This document shows positions 1-9,276 of a stretch of 36,443 bases of DNA, piece by piece. Each line of letters opens with the position of its first letter. Position 1 is the first letter of the stretch. The stretch is from Candidatus Helarchaeota archaeon (GTDB lineage Archaea > Asgardarchaeota > Lokiarchaeia > Helarchaeales > JABXJV01), in NCBI GenBank assembly GCA_013375355.1, contig JABXJV010000279.1, positions 1 through 36,443 of the forward strand, written 5' to 3'. The notes beneath the pieces were generated by a model. It saw only the letters and a program-made list of their open reading frames with translations. It did no database searches and was not told the DNA's origin. The translations under genes and the position numbers were made by a program.

Positions 1-1434
1 AGCCAGTCGCCTAAGTATATCCCAGTAAGCTCCTCTATATCCATTTTTAATTGCATTTACTAATAATAGATTCTCGTTATAATTATAATTTTGATCTTGT
101 TCTTCTGGATCTGCGAAAAAAAATAGGCTATCTTTTCCAACAAGTTTACTGATATACGAAAAACAAGATTTTCCACCCATTTCAGAGGATAAATAAAATA
201 TAGGTTTTAAAAATTCAGAATTATTTTCTTTAACACCAAAAATATTTGGATTTTGTTGGAGAGGTCCTTGTTCAATCACCAATTTAGCAAATTCTGTTCC
301 GGGATAAATTCGGATACCGATAGAAAGCCCTACACGGTTCGGGCTTATTTTTTTCATTAATTCAATTGTATTTTTAATTGAATTATTAGTCTCTCCAGGA
401 CCTCCGATCAATAAATCATACATAAAGATGATGTTAAGTGATTTACAGACCTCTGCAGTCTTTATAATATCTCTTACAGTAAAATCACGCTTAAGAGTTT
501 TTAATATATTATTATCTCCACTATCCACTCCAAAATCTATACCGACACATCCCGCATCTTTCATTAATTGTCCCAACTCATCAGAAAAAGGCTTCGGGAT
601 GCAATAGGCATACCAAGTCATTTTTTCGTTTAACCCTTCTTCAATTATAGCCTTACAAACTCCTTCAGTATGTTTTATTGAATTATTGAATTCAGAATCG
701 CATAAGTGAAAACAAGTGACTTTTTGTTCAATTAAAGCTCTAAATTCATCACACACTAGTTGTGGATCTTTGAATCGGATAACTCTACCTTTACTAACGG
801 GATCCGCACAATAAATGCATTTACGATCGCAACCACGTTTTGTTTCAATATTACCTTGTCCTCCTTCTTTAAAATAATTTAAATTGTTAATGATTTTACG
901 AGTTGGAGATCCTAATAAATTTAGATCAACAAATTTACTCGGATTACGTATTAATTTTCCATTTTTTCTATGGATCAAATTTGGAATTTTAGAATAATTC
1001 TGATTTTTCTGTAATTCTTTCAGAAATAATAAGAGGGCTTCTTCTCCATCACCTTGTACTCCAAAATCAACCCCACAATGATTCATAATAGCTTCTGGAG
1101 CCAAAGAGAAACCCACACCTCCCAGAATTATAGGAGCTGATTGAATAGATTTAATTAAAGTAGCCATTTCTTTAATTTCATCTATAAAAGATGATTGGCT
1201 TTGAAAATAACAATCATCAGTATTTCGGACGGTTATACCTATAGCAAGAGGTTTGTACTGATTTAGATAATTTTTTAAGGAATTTTTAATATCGGTGGAA
1301 AAAGAATTATCAATAAAATCTATTATATAGCCATTCAGTTTAAGAACATGTCCAAGATAATCAAATGCAATAGGACCAACAACAGGTCTAATTTTAATCG
1401 GATTAATAAAAAGAATTCTATTATTTTGCTCCAT
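1..1434 (-). CDS. Cobalamin-binding radical SAM protein (C-terminus beyond left edge)
   Basis: The frame is open from an ATG at 1434 to the left edge (478 codons) with no stop, so the protein is cut off by the window and is not broken. The N-terminal ~140 residues look like a Rossmann-type B12-binding domain: strand ILFINPIK at the start, a GITVRN strand and a LGGVGFS strand-turn. The radical SAM signature CxxxCxxC is at residues 202, 206 and 209 (CDRKCIYC), where three cysteines hold the [4Fe-4S] cluster that cleaves S-adenosylmethionine. The family is broad (methylases, ring-forming and ring-contracting enzymes, BchE-like), so the substrate cannot be named. It starts 26 bases after the HdrD-like gene stop on the same strand and is probably co-transcribed with it. 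It is not a close copy of the two radical SAM genes at 4.7-7.8 kb. Confidence 0.85.
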   Translation of the reverse strand, partial: MEQNNRILFINPIKIRPVVGPIAFDYLGHVLKLNGYIIDFIDNSFSTDIKNSLKNYLNQYKPLAIGITVRNTDDCYFQSQSSFIDEIKEMATLIKSIQSAPIILGGVGFSLAPEAIMNHCGVDFGVQGDGEEALLLFLKELQKNQNYSKIPNLIHRKNGKLIRNPSKFVDLNLLGSPTRKIINNLNYFKEGGQGNIETKRGCDRKCIYCADPVSKGRVIRFKDPQLVCDEFRALIEQKVTCFHLCDSEFNNSIKHTEGVCKAIIEEGLNEKMTWYAYCIPKPFSDELGQLMKDAGCVGIDFGVDSGDNNILKTLKRDFTVRDIIKTAEVCKSLNIIFMYDLLIGGPGETNNSIKNTIELMKKISPNRVGLSIGIRIYPGTEFAKLVIEQGPLQQNPNIFGVKENNSEFLKPIFYLSSEMGGKSCFSYISKLVGKDSLFFFADPEEQDQNYNYNENLLLVNAIKNGYRGAYWDILRRLA

Positions 1435-1460
1435 TTTAACCCTCAAAATTCAATTTTTAT

Positions 1461-2966
1461 TTATTTTTTTCGTATATAAGAAATAGTTTCTTTTAGAAAT
1501 CTGAAAATATTACGAAATGCTTGAGTTTTTATCATCGTTGATATTATTTTGATGGCATCTTTTTTGAAAATTGGAAGTGATAATTTAAAAGCGTCATTAA
1601 TAAACATATGTCTCTTGGGGATATCGATCCCCATTGATAAATTAACCAATTCATTTATATCCCAAATGTTTATCTTCTTTCCTAATTTTGAAGCCCAAAC
1701 TCTTGCTGAATCTTCAAAACCAAGTACACACCCCATACATGGTACAACTAGATTAGTAGATCCTTTTTTAATTATATTTTCAAATAATTTCTTTTGATTC
1801 TTATAAGCACTATCTTTACCAATTAGACCTCTTAGATTGGTCCCAAAACCAAGTGTTTTAGTAGCTAATAGACCGCAGCAAAAAGCGTTATCCTTTATGT
1901 AATCAGATTCTACTAATTTTATTCCAGGAATTCTTTCTAGTATCTCCCGTGGAGTATCATATAATGGTTTACCAACTAGTTCCATTCTCCTACCTACTGA
2001 ACAATTATCATTATACGTTACAGTTAGAGGAATTTTATGTGTTAATTTAATTTTATCTTCTTTTATTAATTGCAAAATATATTCAGTTATGTGTTTAACT
2101 TCTATTGGTTCATCAAGTTTCTGTAATAAATTGAAAGGAAGAGTAAGACCCCATTTTGAGAGATTAAAGGAGTAACTAACAAAACAACCTGGACAATGAA
2201 GCAATATTGTTTTTGGTCGTGGTTTTAAATTTAAATAATTTTGTACCACTTTATAGGTTTGGTCCACCCAAAGATCAATAAGACCAAGACCTGCATAAAC
2301 TACACCACAACAAAACTCTGTATTACCAATCGTAATAAAGTCAACACCGGCCTGCTCTAAAATTGTTGTAACCCCAAAAACAACATTAGGAGCTGACCAA
2401 GTGTGCCCACAACCCCCAGAAAAACAAATTTCAGCACCTTTTTTAGGATACTTTCGAGCTTTAGTTATAACTTTACGTTCTTTAACAAGCATTGGTTCTT
2501 TAGATGTGTACCATCCAGGAACTAATATTTTTGCAACTATCGGAAATAATAATTTTAGTATGGGGTTTCTAATATCCCTAAAAATTGTCCTTTTAATGAA
2601 TTTTACTAAAAATGGAGCCTCATTTTTTGCATTTAAAACTCCTCTTAGAAATATGATAAAAGCGGTTTTTGGAATTTTTTCAGGTAATGGGCACGAATTA
2701 TTACAATGCTCACATAAACCACAACTCCAAATATATTTCTTTGTTATTTTATATAATTTTTTATCCAATTTTTTACTTAAAGCGAATTCTTTGATGTTTT
2801 TCATTATACGCCTAGAAGTTTTTCTTGAATATTTATGAAAAACACAATTATTAAGACAAGTTCCACAACCAGTGCAAGCAGAGGCCATTTTTCTTAAAGT
2901 TGGTATGACTTTTCTTTTCTCCTCTTCAATATCATATTGAATTTCAGATAGGGCAGACTCAATCAT
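1461..2966 (-). CDS. HdrD/GlpC-like iron-sulfur oxidoreductase with two CCG domains
   Basis: A 501-residue soluble electron-transfer protein. An N-terminal double ferredoxin module has cysteines at 31, 34, 37, 41 and 82, 85, 88, 92, each set followed by the usual last Cys (the second as CP), so two [4Fe-4S] clusters are expected. Two CCG domains follow: C181, CC219-220, C258/C261, and C322, CC363-364, C410/C413. In heterodisulfide reductase HdrB/HdrD, CCG domains hold noncubane clusters that reduce a disulfide; relatives include GlpC, LutA/LldE and electron-bifurcating complexes. The layout (ferredoxin pair, then two CCG domains in one chain) is HdrD-like. The partner redox subunit is not visible; the downstream neighbour is a B12 radical SAM enzyme, so this protein may feed or recycle its electrons (inference). 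The start ATG lies behind an AT palindrome that holds a TATA-like box. Confidence 0.88.
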   Translation of the reverse strand: MIESALSEIQYDIEEEKRKVIPTLRKMASACTGCGTCLNNCVFHKYSRKTSRRIMKNIKEFALSKKLDKKLYKITKKYIWSCGLCEHCNNSCPLPEKIPKTAFIIFLRGVLNAKNEAPFLVKFIKRTIFRDIRNPILKLLFPIVAKILVPGWYTSKEPMLVKERKVITKARKYPKKGAEICFSGGCGHTWSAPNVVFGVTTILEQAGVDFITIGNTEFCCGVVYAGLGLIDLWVDQTYKVVQNYLNLKPRPKTILLHCPGCFVSYSFNLSKWGLTLPFNLLQKLDEPIEVKHITEYILQLIKEDKIKLTHKIPLTVTYNDNCSVGRRMELVGKPLYDTPREILERIPGIKLVESDYIKDNAFCCGLLATKTLGFGTNLRGLIGKDSAYKNQKKLFENIIKKGSTNLVVPCMGCVLGFEDSARVWASKLGKKINIWDINELVNLSMGIDIPKRHMFINDAFKLSLPIFKKDAIKIISTMIKTQAFRNIFRFLKETISYIRKK

Positions 2967-3018
2967 TATGTAATACTCCTTTTGAAAATTAGAATAAATA
3001 GTGTGTAAAACTTGTAAA

Positions 3019-3039
3019 AATAATATTTAAAATATTATT
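3019..3039 (-). promoter_or_regulatory. Perfect AT palindrome with TATA-like box upstream of the HdrD-like gene
   Basis: The 21 bases form a perfect inverted repeat: 10-base arms AATAATATTT / AAATATTATT around one central base. On the minus strand it contains TTTTAAATA, similar to an archaeal TATA box, about 55 bases before the HdrD-like ATG. It may be a promoter, possibly with a symmetric operator. AT-rich DNA yields such palindromes by chance, so confidence is limited. Confidence 0.4.
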
Positions 3040-3065
3040 CTAATTAAATCCGAAGCGATATAAAG

Positions 3066-3524
3066 CTATAAATCTGTAATCGGCACTTCTTGAGATTTTC
3101 CTCGGCGATTATTTACAAAAAGTAATACGCAAGTAAGTAGAATTAATGCTACCAATACCCAATAAATACCAGATCCTAGCAGTAAAAACCCTTCTCCCCT
3201 AAGACCGGCATAAAAATAGTAAATTCCAAAAATGCCTGAAATTGTACCTAATACTGTTCCCGCAATGCCTAATCCAAAACCAACTATATAGACAACTCTA
3301 TTAGTATCATAATAATAATAAACAAAATTGAGAATGGAGGAAGTAACTAGGAAACATATAGTTATAATAAAGAGTGGGATTAAGTGGAGTATTTCAACTC
3401 CAGGGTAAACATAACCATACTCTACCATCCATGGAAGGAACATAAATATTATAGAACCTATAATTAGAATGAAGTATACAATGTTATATTTGAAAATTTT
3501 GTCGTTCTTATCCACTTTTATCAC
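3066..3524 (-). CDS. Small membrane protein with four predicted transmembrane helices
   Basis: A 152-residue protein with four hydrophobic stretches at about residues 13-32, 45-67, 78-101 and 112-138, and a basic C-terminal tail (NNRRGK), which suggests that end faces the cytoplasm. No enzyme motif or family is recognised. The chosen start is a GTG that directly abuts the stop codon of the upstream winged-helix gene (stop at 3525-3527, start at 3522-3524), so translation is probably coupled to it. A later start is possible because no strong ribosome-binding site is seen. The pairing suggests a membrane component working with its neighbour, but the role is unknown. Confidence 0.7.
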   Translation of the reverse strand: MIKVDKNDKIFKYNIVYFILIIGSIIFMFLPWMVEYGYVYPGVEILHLIPLFIITICFLVTSSILNFVYYYYDTNRVVYIVGFGLGIAGTVLGTISGIFGIYYFYAGLRGEGFLLLGSGIYWVLVALILLTCVLLFVNNRRGKSQEVPITDL

Positions 3525-4481
3525 TTATAATTGGTTAGGATCAATATTTAGATTCTGAAATTCATTAAAAGGAAAATGTCCCGTTTCTAATCTATTCATT
3601 ATAGTCAATAAACATAAATTAGTTAATAAATTGGTTAATTGACGAGTATAATCATAATTTGTAATCTCACTCAAAAATATATCGTTTTCACTAGGAATTT
3701 TAAATAATAACCTTTTTTTAAGATTATCATTGATGAATTGGATAATCATTCGTCCAGTTTCACTGAGTCTATAAGGATTTTTATGAATAATTTGAGTCTT
3801 TATTAATTCTTCTAACTTATTAACTTCATTTACATCTTGTAGACCTGTAAATTTTATAATATCACCCAAATTATTATTACCCGAGTAAATAGCAAATATT
3901 AATTTAAAATAGTTATTTAACTGAACTAATTTATCTAGCTCTTCAAGTTGTTTATTAAGTTCTACTGCTGAAATCGTTATACTATCAAATAAAACTCGAA
4001 CACGATATGCCCAATCAAAATATAATGTCTGGGTTTTTGTTGTTATATATTCTTTCTCAAATTTTTGGAAATATAATTTTGAACTTTTTTGAAATTTATT
4101 AAGCATTTTACTAAGCGAATCATCATCAATTAATAACTCAAATAATTTAGGTTCTATGAACGCAATTTCTTTCTTTTTATTCTCTTCATTTTCCATATCA
4201 TTTTCGGGTTTTTCTTTTCTCATAATTGATTTTTTTTTCTTTAATTTCTTATTGAATAAGTAAAGCAAAAAATATGTCGAATAATCAACTTTAATAGACC
4301 TATCTTGAGCAATTAAAACTTTACAATCATTCTCATTAAGAATTTCAAATATATGTGATAATTTTTCCTTGTCTACATCTACTATTACACTAAATTCCCT
4401 TTTTGTATAATTTGATAGAAATCGACTCATGCTAACCTTCTTTTTATTATCTTCTGGGAATTTTACAACTAATACTGGCAT
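3525..4481 (-). CDS. Uncharacterised protein with probable winged-helix domain
   Basis: A 318-residue soluble protein not recognised as a known family. The first ~60 residues read as an alpha/beta fold (MPVLVVKF, then a SVIVDVDKE strand-helix). Residues ~80-110 are a highly charged Lys/Glu linker. Residues ~130-190 are helical, and ~190-250 resemble a winged helix: a helix, the GDIIKFTGL turn, a recognition-type helix ending IIHKN, then YRLSETGRMIIQFI, the 'wing plus last helix' pattern of archaeal transcriptional regulators. The C-terminus is helical. It could be a DNA-binding regulator or merely a protein-interaction winged helix. It is the first gene of a two-gene unit with the abutting membrane protein, and its start faces the radical SAM gene at 4.7 kb across ~200 bases that contain an AT-rich TTTAAATA box. 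Confidence 0.6.
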   Translation of the reverse strand: MPVLVVKFPEDNKKKVSMSRFLSNYTKREFSVIVDVDKEKLSHIFEILNENDCKVLIAQDRSIKVDYSTYFLLYLFNKKLKKKKSIMRKEKPENDMENEENKKKEIAFIEPKLFELLIDDDSLSKMLNKFQKSSKLYFQKFEKEYITTKTQTLYFDWAYRVRVLFDSITISAVELNKQLEELDKLVQLNNYFKLIFAIYSGNNNLGDIIKFTGLQDVNEVNKLEELIKTQIIHKNPYRLSETGRMIIQFINDNLKKRLLFKIPSENDIFLSEITNYDYTRQLTNLLTNLCLLTIMNRLETGHFPFNEFQNLNIDPNQL

Positions 4482-4692
4482 CTTGAAGCCCTTTTCCTTA
4501 TCGTTTTTAGAATTATTTTATCTAAAATCAAATAATTGTATTTTATCTTTCATTTTTTTATCTTATACCTAATGAATAAAATTTAAATATCTATAATAAA
4601 TATTTTTTAATAACATTTATGAAATGGTATTACATAAACATTATTACTTGAATAATATTTCATAAAAATAAAATAATCAAATGGTTTTTAGA

Positions 4693-6084
4693 ATGAAAGT
4701 TTTATTAATATATCCCCCTTTTCAAGTAGGCGCTGGTATGAGTCAAATCATTAGGTCTCCACCTCTATCATTATTACAATTAGCAGCGGCTATACCAGAA
4801 CATCATGTCGAAATATTGGATTTGAATGTAAATCCTTTTATGTCTGTTACTGATATTGAAAAAAAGATATCAAAATTTGATCTTATAGGGATTACTTGCA
4901 TGACAAATATGCTTAGAGTTACATTAAATCTTTGTAAAATAGCCAAAAAATATAATATTACAACGGTGGTTGGAGGTTTTCATCCAACATTAAATCCAGA
5001 TATGATTAAAGAACCAAATATTGATTACATAGTCAGAGGAGAAGGCGAATTCACATTTAAAGAATTAGTTAATGGATTAGATCCCAGAGAAATTTTGGGG
5101 TTAAGTTATAAAGAAAATAATGGGAATAATGGAAACAATGGGGGATTTCACCATAATGAACCCAGATCTTTTATTCAAAATCTTGATACTCTGCCATTTC
5201 CTCGTAAAGATTTAGTTGATTATTCACCATATCACTATCTTTGGGTTCCAGCAGATGTGGTTGAAACCTCAAGAGGGTGCCCCTTTGATTGTTCTTTTTG
5301 TTGTGTTACGAAATTTTATTGTAGAACCTGGCGTAAAAAATCACCAATTCGTGTCATTAAGGAATTGATGTTAGTACCTAGATCTCAAAAATTGGTTTTT
5401 TTTGTTGATGATAATTTTACGCTCGACCACAAGAGAGTTAAAAGAATTTGCCGCTTAATCAGAAAGTATGGAATCAATAAGCGTTTATTTTTTGTTTGCC
5501 AAACAAGAGTTGATGATGTTGCCGAAGATCCTGAAATGGTTCGAGAAATGGCAAGAAGCGGTTTTATATGTTTTTTTATTGGTTTTGAAAGTTTTAAACA
5601 AATGAGCTTAAATAATATGAATAAGAAAATAAGTATAAAACAAACTAAAAAAGCAGTAGAAGTTTGTCATAAGAATGGTATAATGGTATTTGGTTCGTTT
5701 ATAGTTGGAAATATAGGAGAAACGAGAGAAGATACTCTTAAAACATTTAAAATGATGAAGGAATTAAAAATTGACTTCATGATGACAAACCCTTTAACAC
5801 CTTTTCCAGGCACTAAATTAGGGGAAGAGGCAGTAAAAAATGGGTGGCTCGATAAAGATTTTGATTGGAAAAATTGGCAATTTAGAGCAATTATAAACAC
5901 TCCTGATCTATCTGCAGATGAAATTCAAGAATTGTGTGAATATAGCCTAAAATATTTTTATAAAGATCTTAAATATTTTCTTTTTGGAAAAAGTACTTTG
6001 AAAATGTATAAATCACCATTATTTATCAGAATTCTCCCAGGTTTTTTACTTAAGGGTCTAAAAAATTTCTTAATTAAAGTTTAA
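4693..6084 (+). CDS. Cobalamin-binding radical SAM protein, tandem copy 1
   Basis: B12-binding radical SAM enzyme of the BchE/lipid-modifying superfamily, about 463 residues. Numbered from an ATG at 4681, the B12 domain spans roughly residues 5-140 (strand KVLLIYPP, then DLIGITCM, then the VVGGFHPT turn). The radical SAM CxxxCxxC is at 200, 204 and 207 (CPFDCSFC), and a TIM-barrel domain follows with FFVDDNFT, FIGFES and FGSFIVG strands. I start at ATG 4693 rather than 4681 because it matches the MKILLVNP start of the paralog at 6179 and has a weak GGTTTTTAGA ahead of it. An Asn/Gly-rich low-complexity insert (residues 146-155) between the two domains is absent from the paralog. Reaction and substrate are unknown: methyl transfer or C-C bond chemistry on a lipid or cofactor is typical of the superfamily. 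Confidence 0.85.
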   Translation: MKVLLIYPPFQVGAGMSQIIRSPPLSLLQLAAAIPEHHVEILDLNVNPFMSVTDIEKKISKFDLIGITCMTNMLRVTLNLCKIAKKYNITTVVGGFHPTLNPDMIKEPNIDYIVRGEGEFTFKELVNGLDPREILGLSYKENNGNNGNNGGFHHNEPRSFIQNLDTLPFPRKDLVDYSPYHYLWVPADVVETSRGCPFDCSFCCVTKFYCRTWRKKSPIRVIKELMLVPRSQKLVFFVDDNFTLDHKRVKRICRLIRKYGINKRLFFVCQTRVDDVAEDPEMVREMARSGFICFFIGFESFKQMSLNNMNKKISIKQTKKAVEVCHKNGIMVFGSFIVGNIGETREDTLKTFKMMKELKIDFMMTNPLTPFPGTKLGEEAVKNGWLDKDFDWKNWQFRAIINTPDLSADEIQELCEYSLKYFYKDLKYFLFGKSTLKMYKSPLFIRILPGFLLKGLKNFLIKV

Positions 6085-6137
6085 GATCGGAACTATTGTT
6101 TTACAAATAAAAAATAGTTCTTACTCAATAAATACTC

Positions 6138-6145
6138 TTTAAATA
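6138..6145 (+). promoter_or_regulatory. TATA-like box before radical SAM copy 2
   Basis: TTTAAATA lies 34-41 bases before the ATG at 6179, with an intervening GAGATGA (6166-6172) that could be the ribosome-binding site. This spacing suits an archaeal promoter with a short leader, so copy 2 may have its own promoter despite being only 94 bases behind copy 1. Confidence 0.45.
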
Positions 6146-6178
6146 TTTAAAAAAAATAGAAAAAAGAGATGAACCTAA

Positions 6179-7774
6179 ATGAAAATATTATTAGTTAATC
6201 CAACTGGTCACAAGATTGGGATGGATCATTTTCTAAAAGCTCCCCCTTTGGGATTAATGATTCTTGCTGCTACAGTTCCGGATCATGATGTAGAAATTTT
6301 AGATCTTAGAAATTATAAGTATAGTCCCGGCTATTTTGAGAAAAAGGTTCAAAAATTTGATCTTCTCGGAGTTTCAGCTTCAACTTCTATGATTAATGAT
6401 GCATTAAAATTATGTAAAATTGCAAAGGATCATGATGTTAAGACTATTATTGGAGGATACCATGCAAGTTTAGTTCCAGAAACGGCAATGTATCCTCAAG
6501 TTGATTTAACTGTTCGAGGAGAGGGGGAAATAACATTTCCTGAGGTAATTAATACTCTGGAAAATTCAAATGACCTTAAACAAGATCTTAAAGAAATTAA
6601 AGGCATAAATTTTAAAAATGATTCGAAATTATATCAAACCGAGAATCGGCCTCTCATTAATCTTAACGATTCCCCCTTTCCAAGACGTGATCTAGTAGAA
6701 AAATATCATTATCATTATTTTTGGGCGACCATTGAGACATTAGAATCATCTCGAGGGTGTCCACATCAATGTCATTTCTGTTGCATATCGCATCACTGGG
6801 GTAGGGGTTGGAGGTCAAAATCCCCAGAGAGAATCATTGAAGAGTTCCATCACATGGATAGGAAAAAAAATTGGTTTGTGTTCAATGATTCTGAAAGCAC
6901 GTTGAATATGAAGCGAATTGAAAAAATATGCGATCTTACTATGGAATATGGTTATCATAGAAAATGGAAATCCTGCCAAGGCCGTGTTGATGATATTGTT
7001 AAGAACCCTCATATAATAGACAAAATGGCAGATGCTGGTTGGAGAATGATGTTCATTGGTATAGAGAGCATCCATCAGAAATCTCTTGATACAATAGGAA
7101 AGAGAATTTCAATAAATCAGATAAGAAAAGCTGTTAAGATGCTTCACGATCGCGGTATAACTATTTTTGGTAGCATCATAATCGGAAATATTGGTGAAAC
7201 AAAAGCAGATGTAATGAAGACTATACATTTTGCAGAAGATCTAAGCATCGATATCATGCAATTTACCCCATTAACACCATATCCTAAGACAGATTTGTAT
7301 AAACAAGCAAAACAAAATGGTTGGATTATAGACGAAGATTTTACAAATTGGAATTTGGTTAATCCAATAATGCGTACTCCTGATTTGTCCACTGAAGAAA
7401 TATTCGAGCTCGTTAAATATGCTTACCGAAATTTTTATTTCCGACTTCGCGAGAAAATGCATAAATCATTTTTCATAAGGTCCGGAATTCGGTTTCTTTT
7501 AAATCCTCGTTTTTGGTGGTTTTGGAAAATGGCTAGAAAATTCATCGTAGGTGGAATTAAAGTCGCCCCTGATTTCATGGCAGACCTAAAAAGTAAGGAA
7601 TATCTTGAAATAGAAAGACAACGAGAAGAGAAAAAAAGATTAAAGCAGTTAAAAAAATTGGAAAAGAAAAAAAAGAAGGAGGAGAAGGTTAAAAAAAATA
7701 GTAAAAAGCGTTCTTTGTCTCTCAATAAAAAAATTGAGCCATTATTAGTTACGAAGATTAGAAAATCAGATTAA
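6179..7774 (+). CDS. Cobalamin-binding radical SAM protein, tandem copy 2, with basic tail
   Basis: Paralog of the gene at 4693: the two align over nearly their full length (B12 domain, linker SPFPRRDLV, CxxxCxxC, and the block IFGSIIIGNIGET near the barrel end). The radical SAM cysteines are C194, C198 and C201 (CPHQCHFC). It differs in its end: after the barrel there is a predicted amphipathic or membrane-near stretch (RFLLNPRFWWFWKMARK), and the last ~60 residues are extremely basic, with long Lys/Glu runs followed by KKRSL. The tail could bind nucleic acid, acidic lipid or a partner (inference). Tandem duplication with divergence suggests two sequential or substrate-specialised steps. The 531-residue length is longer than the usual 450-500 for the family because of the tail. 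Confidence 0.85.
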   Translation: MKILLVNPTGHKIGMDHFLKAPPLGLMILAATVPDHDVEILDLRNYKYSPGYFEKKVQKFDLLGVSASTSMINDALKLCKIAKDHDVKTIIGGYHASLVPETAMYPQVDLTVRGEGEITFPEVINTLENSNDLKQDLKEIKGINFKNDSKLYQTENRPLINLNDSPFPRRDLVEKYHYHYFWATIETLESSRGCPHQCHFCCISHHWGRGWRSKSPERIIEEFHHMDRKKNWFVFNDSESTLNMKRIEKICDLTMEYGYHRKWKSCQGRVDDIVKNPHIIDKMADAGWRMMFIGIESIHQKSLDTIGKRISINQIRKAVKMLHDRGITIFGSIIIGNIGETKADVMKTIHFAEDLSIDIMQFTPLTPYPKTDLYKQAKQNGWIIDEDFTNWNLVNPIMRTPDLSTEEIFELVKYAYRNFYFRLREKMHKSFFIRSGIRFLLNPRFWWFWKMARKFIVGGIKVAPDFMADLKSKEYLEIERQREEKKRLKQLKKLEKKKKKEEKVKKNSKKRSLSLNKKIEPLLVTKIRKSD

Positions 7775-7922
7775 CCTATTACCTTTCTTTTATAAAATAC
7801 ACATATTTTTTTAAAATCGAATTTTTATTTGAAATAATGTATTTGCTAGATTTTTAACTACATTTTTTAATAATTTTTGTTATTACTTTTTATCAAAATT
7901 TTATCAAAATTGAGTGATACAA

Positions 7923-9092
7923 TTGGTAAATACATATGGTGATATTCCGGATAATCTCCCCTCTAAATGTTATTATCCACTTTCCAGAAATATCTGGATT
8001 ATTCATAAAGAATTAGGTTGGGAATATCTGGAACCCGCCTTAAAAGACATGATAGATCATTTTCATGACATTGTTAAATTAAGGTTAGATGAAGCAATCA
8101 AAACGGCACAAAGTGCTATAAAGGGTGAGCTTTCTGATTTAGAAAAAGTGTTTTCATATTTTTTTTTCCCTCCTGTATTAGAGATTCGGACTGATCTCCA
8201 ACAAGGAACTTCTAAATTATTATTCGGTGATTCAATTGATGTAACATACATTACTTTGAGAGATCAAACTGGGGAATTTGGATTCCTCCTTAATTGCCAT
8301 GGCGAAGATGGTATACCCGTTGACTGGTTTGTAGTAAGTGGAGATGATGAATTGATGGATAGAAGGCATATGAAACTCGGATTCCAACTAAAAGAAACAT
8401 ATAGTCGGTCTAAAAATCTTACACAAACGGCTTCGAGAGTAATAGACATATTAAAAGATATTCGGAATGAAAGAACTCCTCAATGGGCTCATTCTTCATA
8501 TTTTACAATAATAGTATGGGGATTAGGAGTGGCTAATGCAGGTTTAGAAGTTAGTAATTATGAAAATACTGCATTTCTTCATGACGGCGTGAATTATAAA
8601 AATTGGGGATTTTCAGATCATTTGTTTACTTTTCATCCATGGCCAGCATTCATGAAAATGTTATTTGATATGGATCGTACAAATTTTACGAAACGATTTG
8701 CTGGGCTTACAAGCGAACATAAGCTATGTTGCCATACCGCACAATTTCCAGGAATGGCGGAATATGAAGGTGAATATCATTTTTTTGAATATTATCCTGA
8801 AGCTTTCGAGTTAACTTTTCTAAGAAAGTGGTCTAAAACAGGAATTCCATTTCCAATTCAATCCCTAAATTTAAAAATGCCAAATATTAAAGGACAAATA
8901 CTTGATTCTACAACAAATTTCGATTTCAAAGAACCTTTAGGTCAAAGAATATTTGCTGAAGATTTAGAACTTACAACAGAAGAAGCAATTAAAGGAGTTT
9001 ATCTGGATTATAACCATGAAACCAAACCTAAAAAACCGAATCCATCTGACATAATATCTCTAGGAAGCGGAATAAAAACTCAAATTTTATGA
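7923..9092 (+). CDS. Uncharacterised ~389-residue protein, family X copy 1
   Basis: I recognise no known family. It is clearly homologous, nearly without gaps, to the protein at 14571-15740. Shared blocks (numbered from an upstream GTG at 7914) are TYGDIPD at the N-terminus, RLDEAI at ~57, R-x-DLQQG at 92-98, EDGIPVDW at 131-138, DDELxxRRH at 144-152, RNERTPQW at 184-191, KxGIPxPIQ at ~308 and HETK at ~368. The density of conserved charged residues (Asp, Glu, His, Arg) suggests an enzyme, but no catalytic motif can be named. There is no signal peptide or membrane segment. I prefer TTG 7923 as start: GAGTGAT precedes it at ribosome-binding distance, it gives 389 residues as in the paralog, and it aligns with that gene's second Met. 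GTG at 7914 has no upstream ribosome-binding site. Confidence 0.7.
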   Translation: MVNTYGDIPDNLPSKCYYPLSRNIWIIHKELGWEYLEPALKDMIDHFHDIVKLRLDEAIKTAQSAIKGELSDLEKVFSYFFFPPVLEIRTDLQQGTSKLLFGDSIDVTYITLRDQTGEFGFLLNCHGEDGIPVDWFVVSGDDELMDRRHMKLGFQLKETYSRSKNLTQTASRVIDILKDIRNERTPQWAHSSYFTIIVWGLGVANAGLEVSNYENTAFLHDGVNYKNWGFSDHLFTFHPWPAFMKMLFDMDRTNFTKRFAGLTSEHKLCCHTAQFPGMAEYEGEYHFFEYYPEAFELTFLRKWSKTGIPFPIQSLNLKMPNIKGQILDSTTNFDFKEPLGQRIFAEDLELTTEEAIKGVYLDYNHETKPKKPNPSDIISLGSGIKTQIL

Positions 9093-9204
9093 GAAATGAA
9101 GTATCAATGTAACTTTCAATAGATTTGAATCAACCATATCAGTAATGTCATTTAACTTTGAGATTTGGTCTAATTTTCATTCTTCTGTAAAAATAAATAT
9201 GTAA

Positions 9205-9212
9205 TTTATATA
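9205..9212 (+). promoter_or_regulatory. TATA-like box before the longin/RWD gene
   Basis: TTTATATA about 65 bases before the TTG start of the longin-domain gene, with TGGAG at 9261-9265 between them as the probable ribosome-binding site. The 184-base gap after the preceding gene also argues for separate transcription. Confidence 0.35.
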
Positions 9213-9276
9213 TTTTCAATATAATAATATAATAGAAGAAATCTATTGTAATTCTTATTATGGAGTATTTGAACTC

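Noticed and set aside
7435..7725. Minus-strand Phe/Ser-rich open frame over the basic tail of radical SAM copy 2
   Set aside because: It is the complement of the Lys-rich tail; low complexity and no support of its own.
9093..9276. Possible tRNA or small RNA in the gap after family X copy 1
   Set aside because: No tRNA-like stems or T-loop found; contains only a TATA-like box and A/T-rich sequence.
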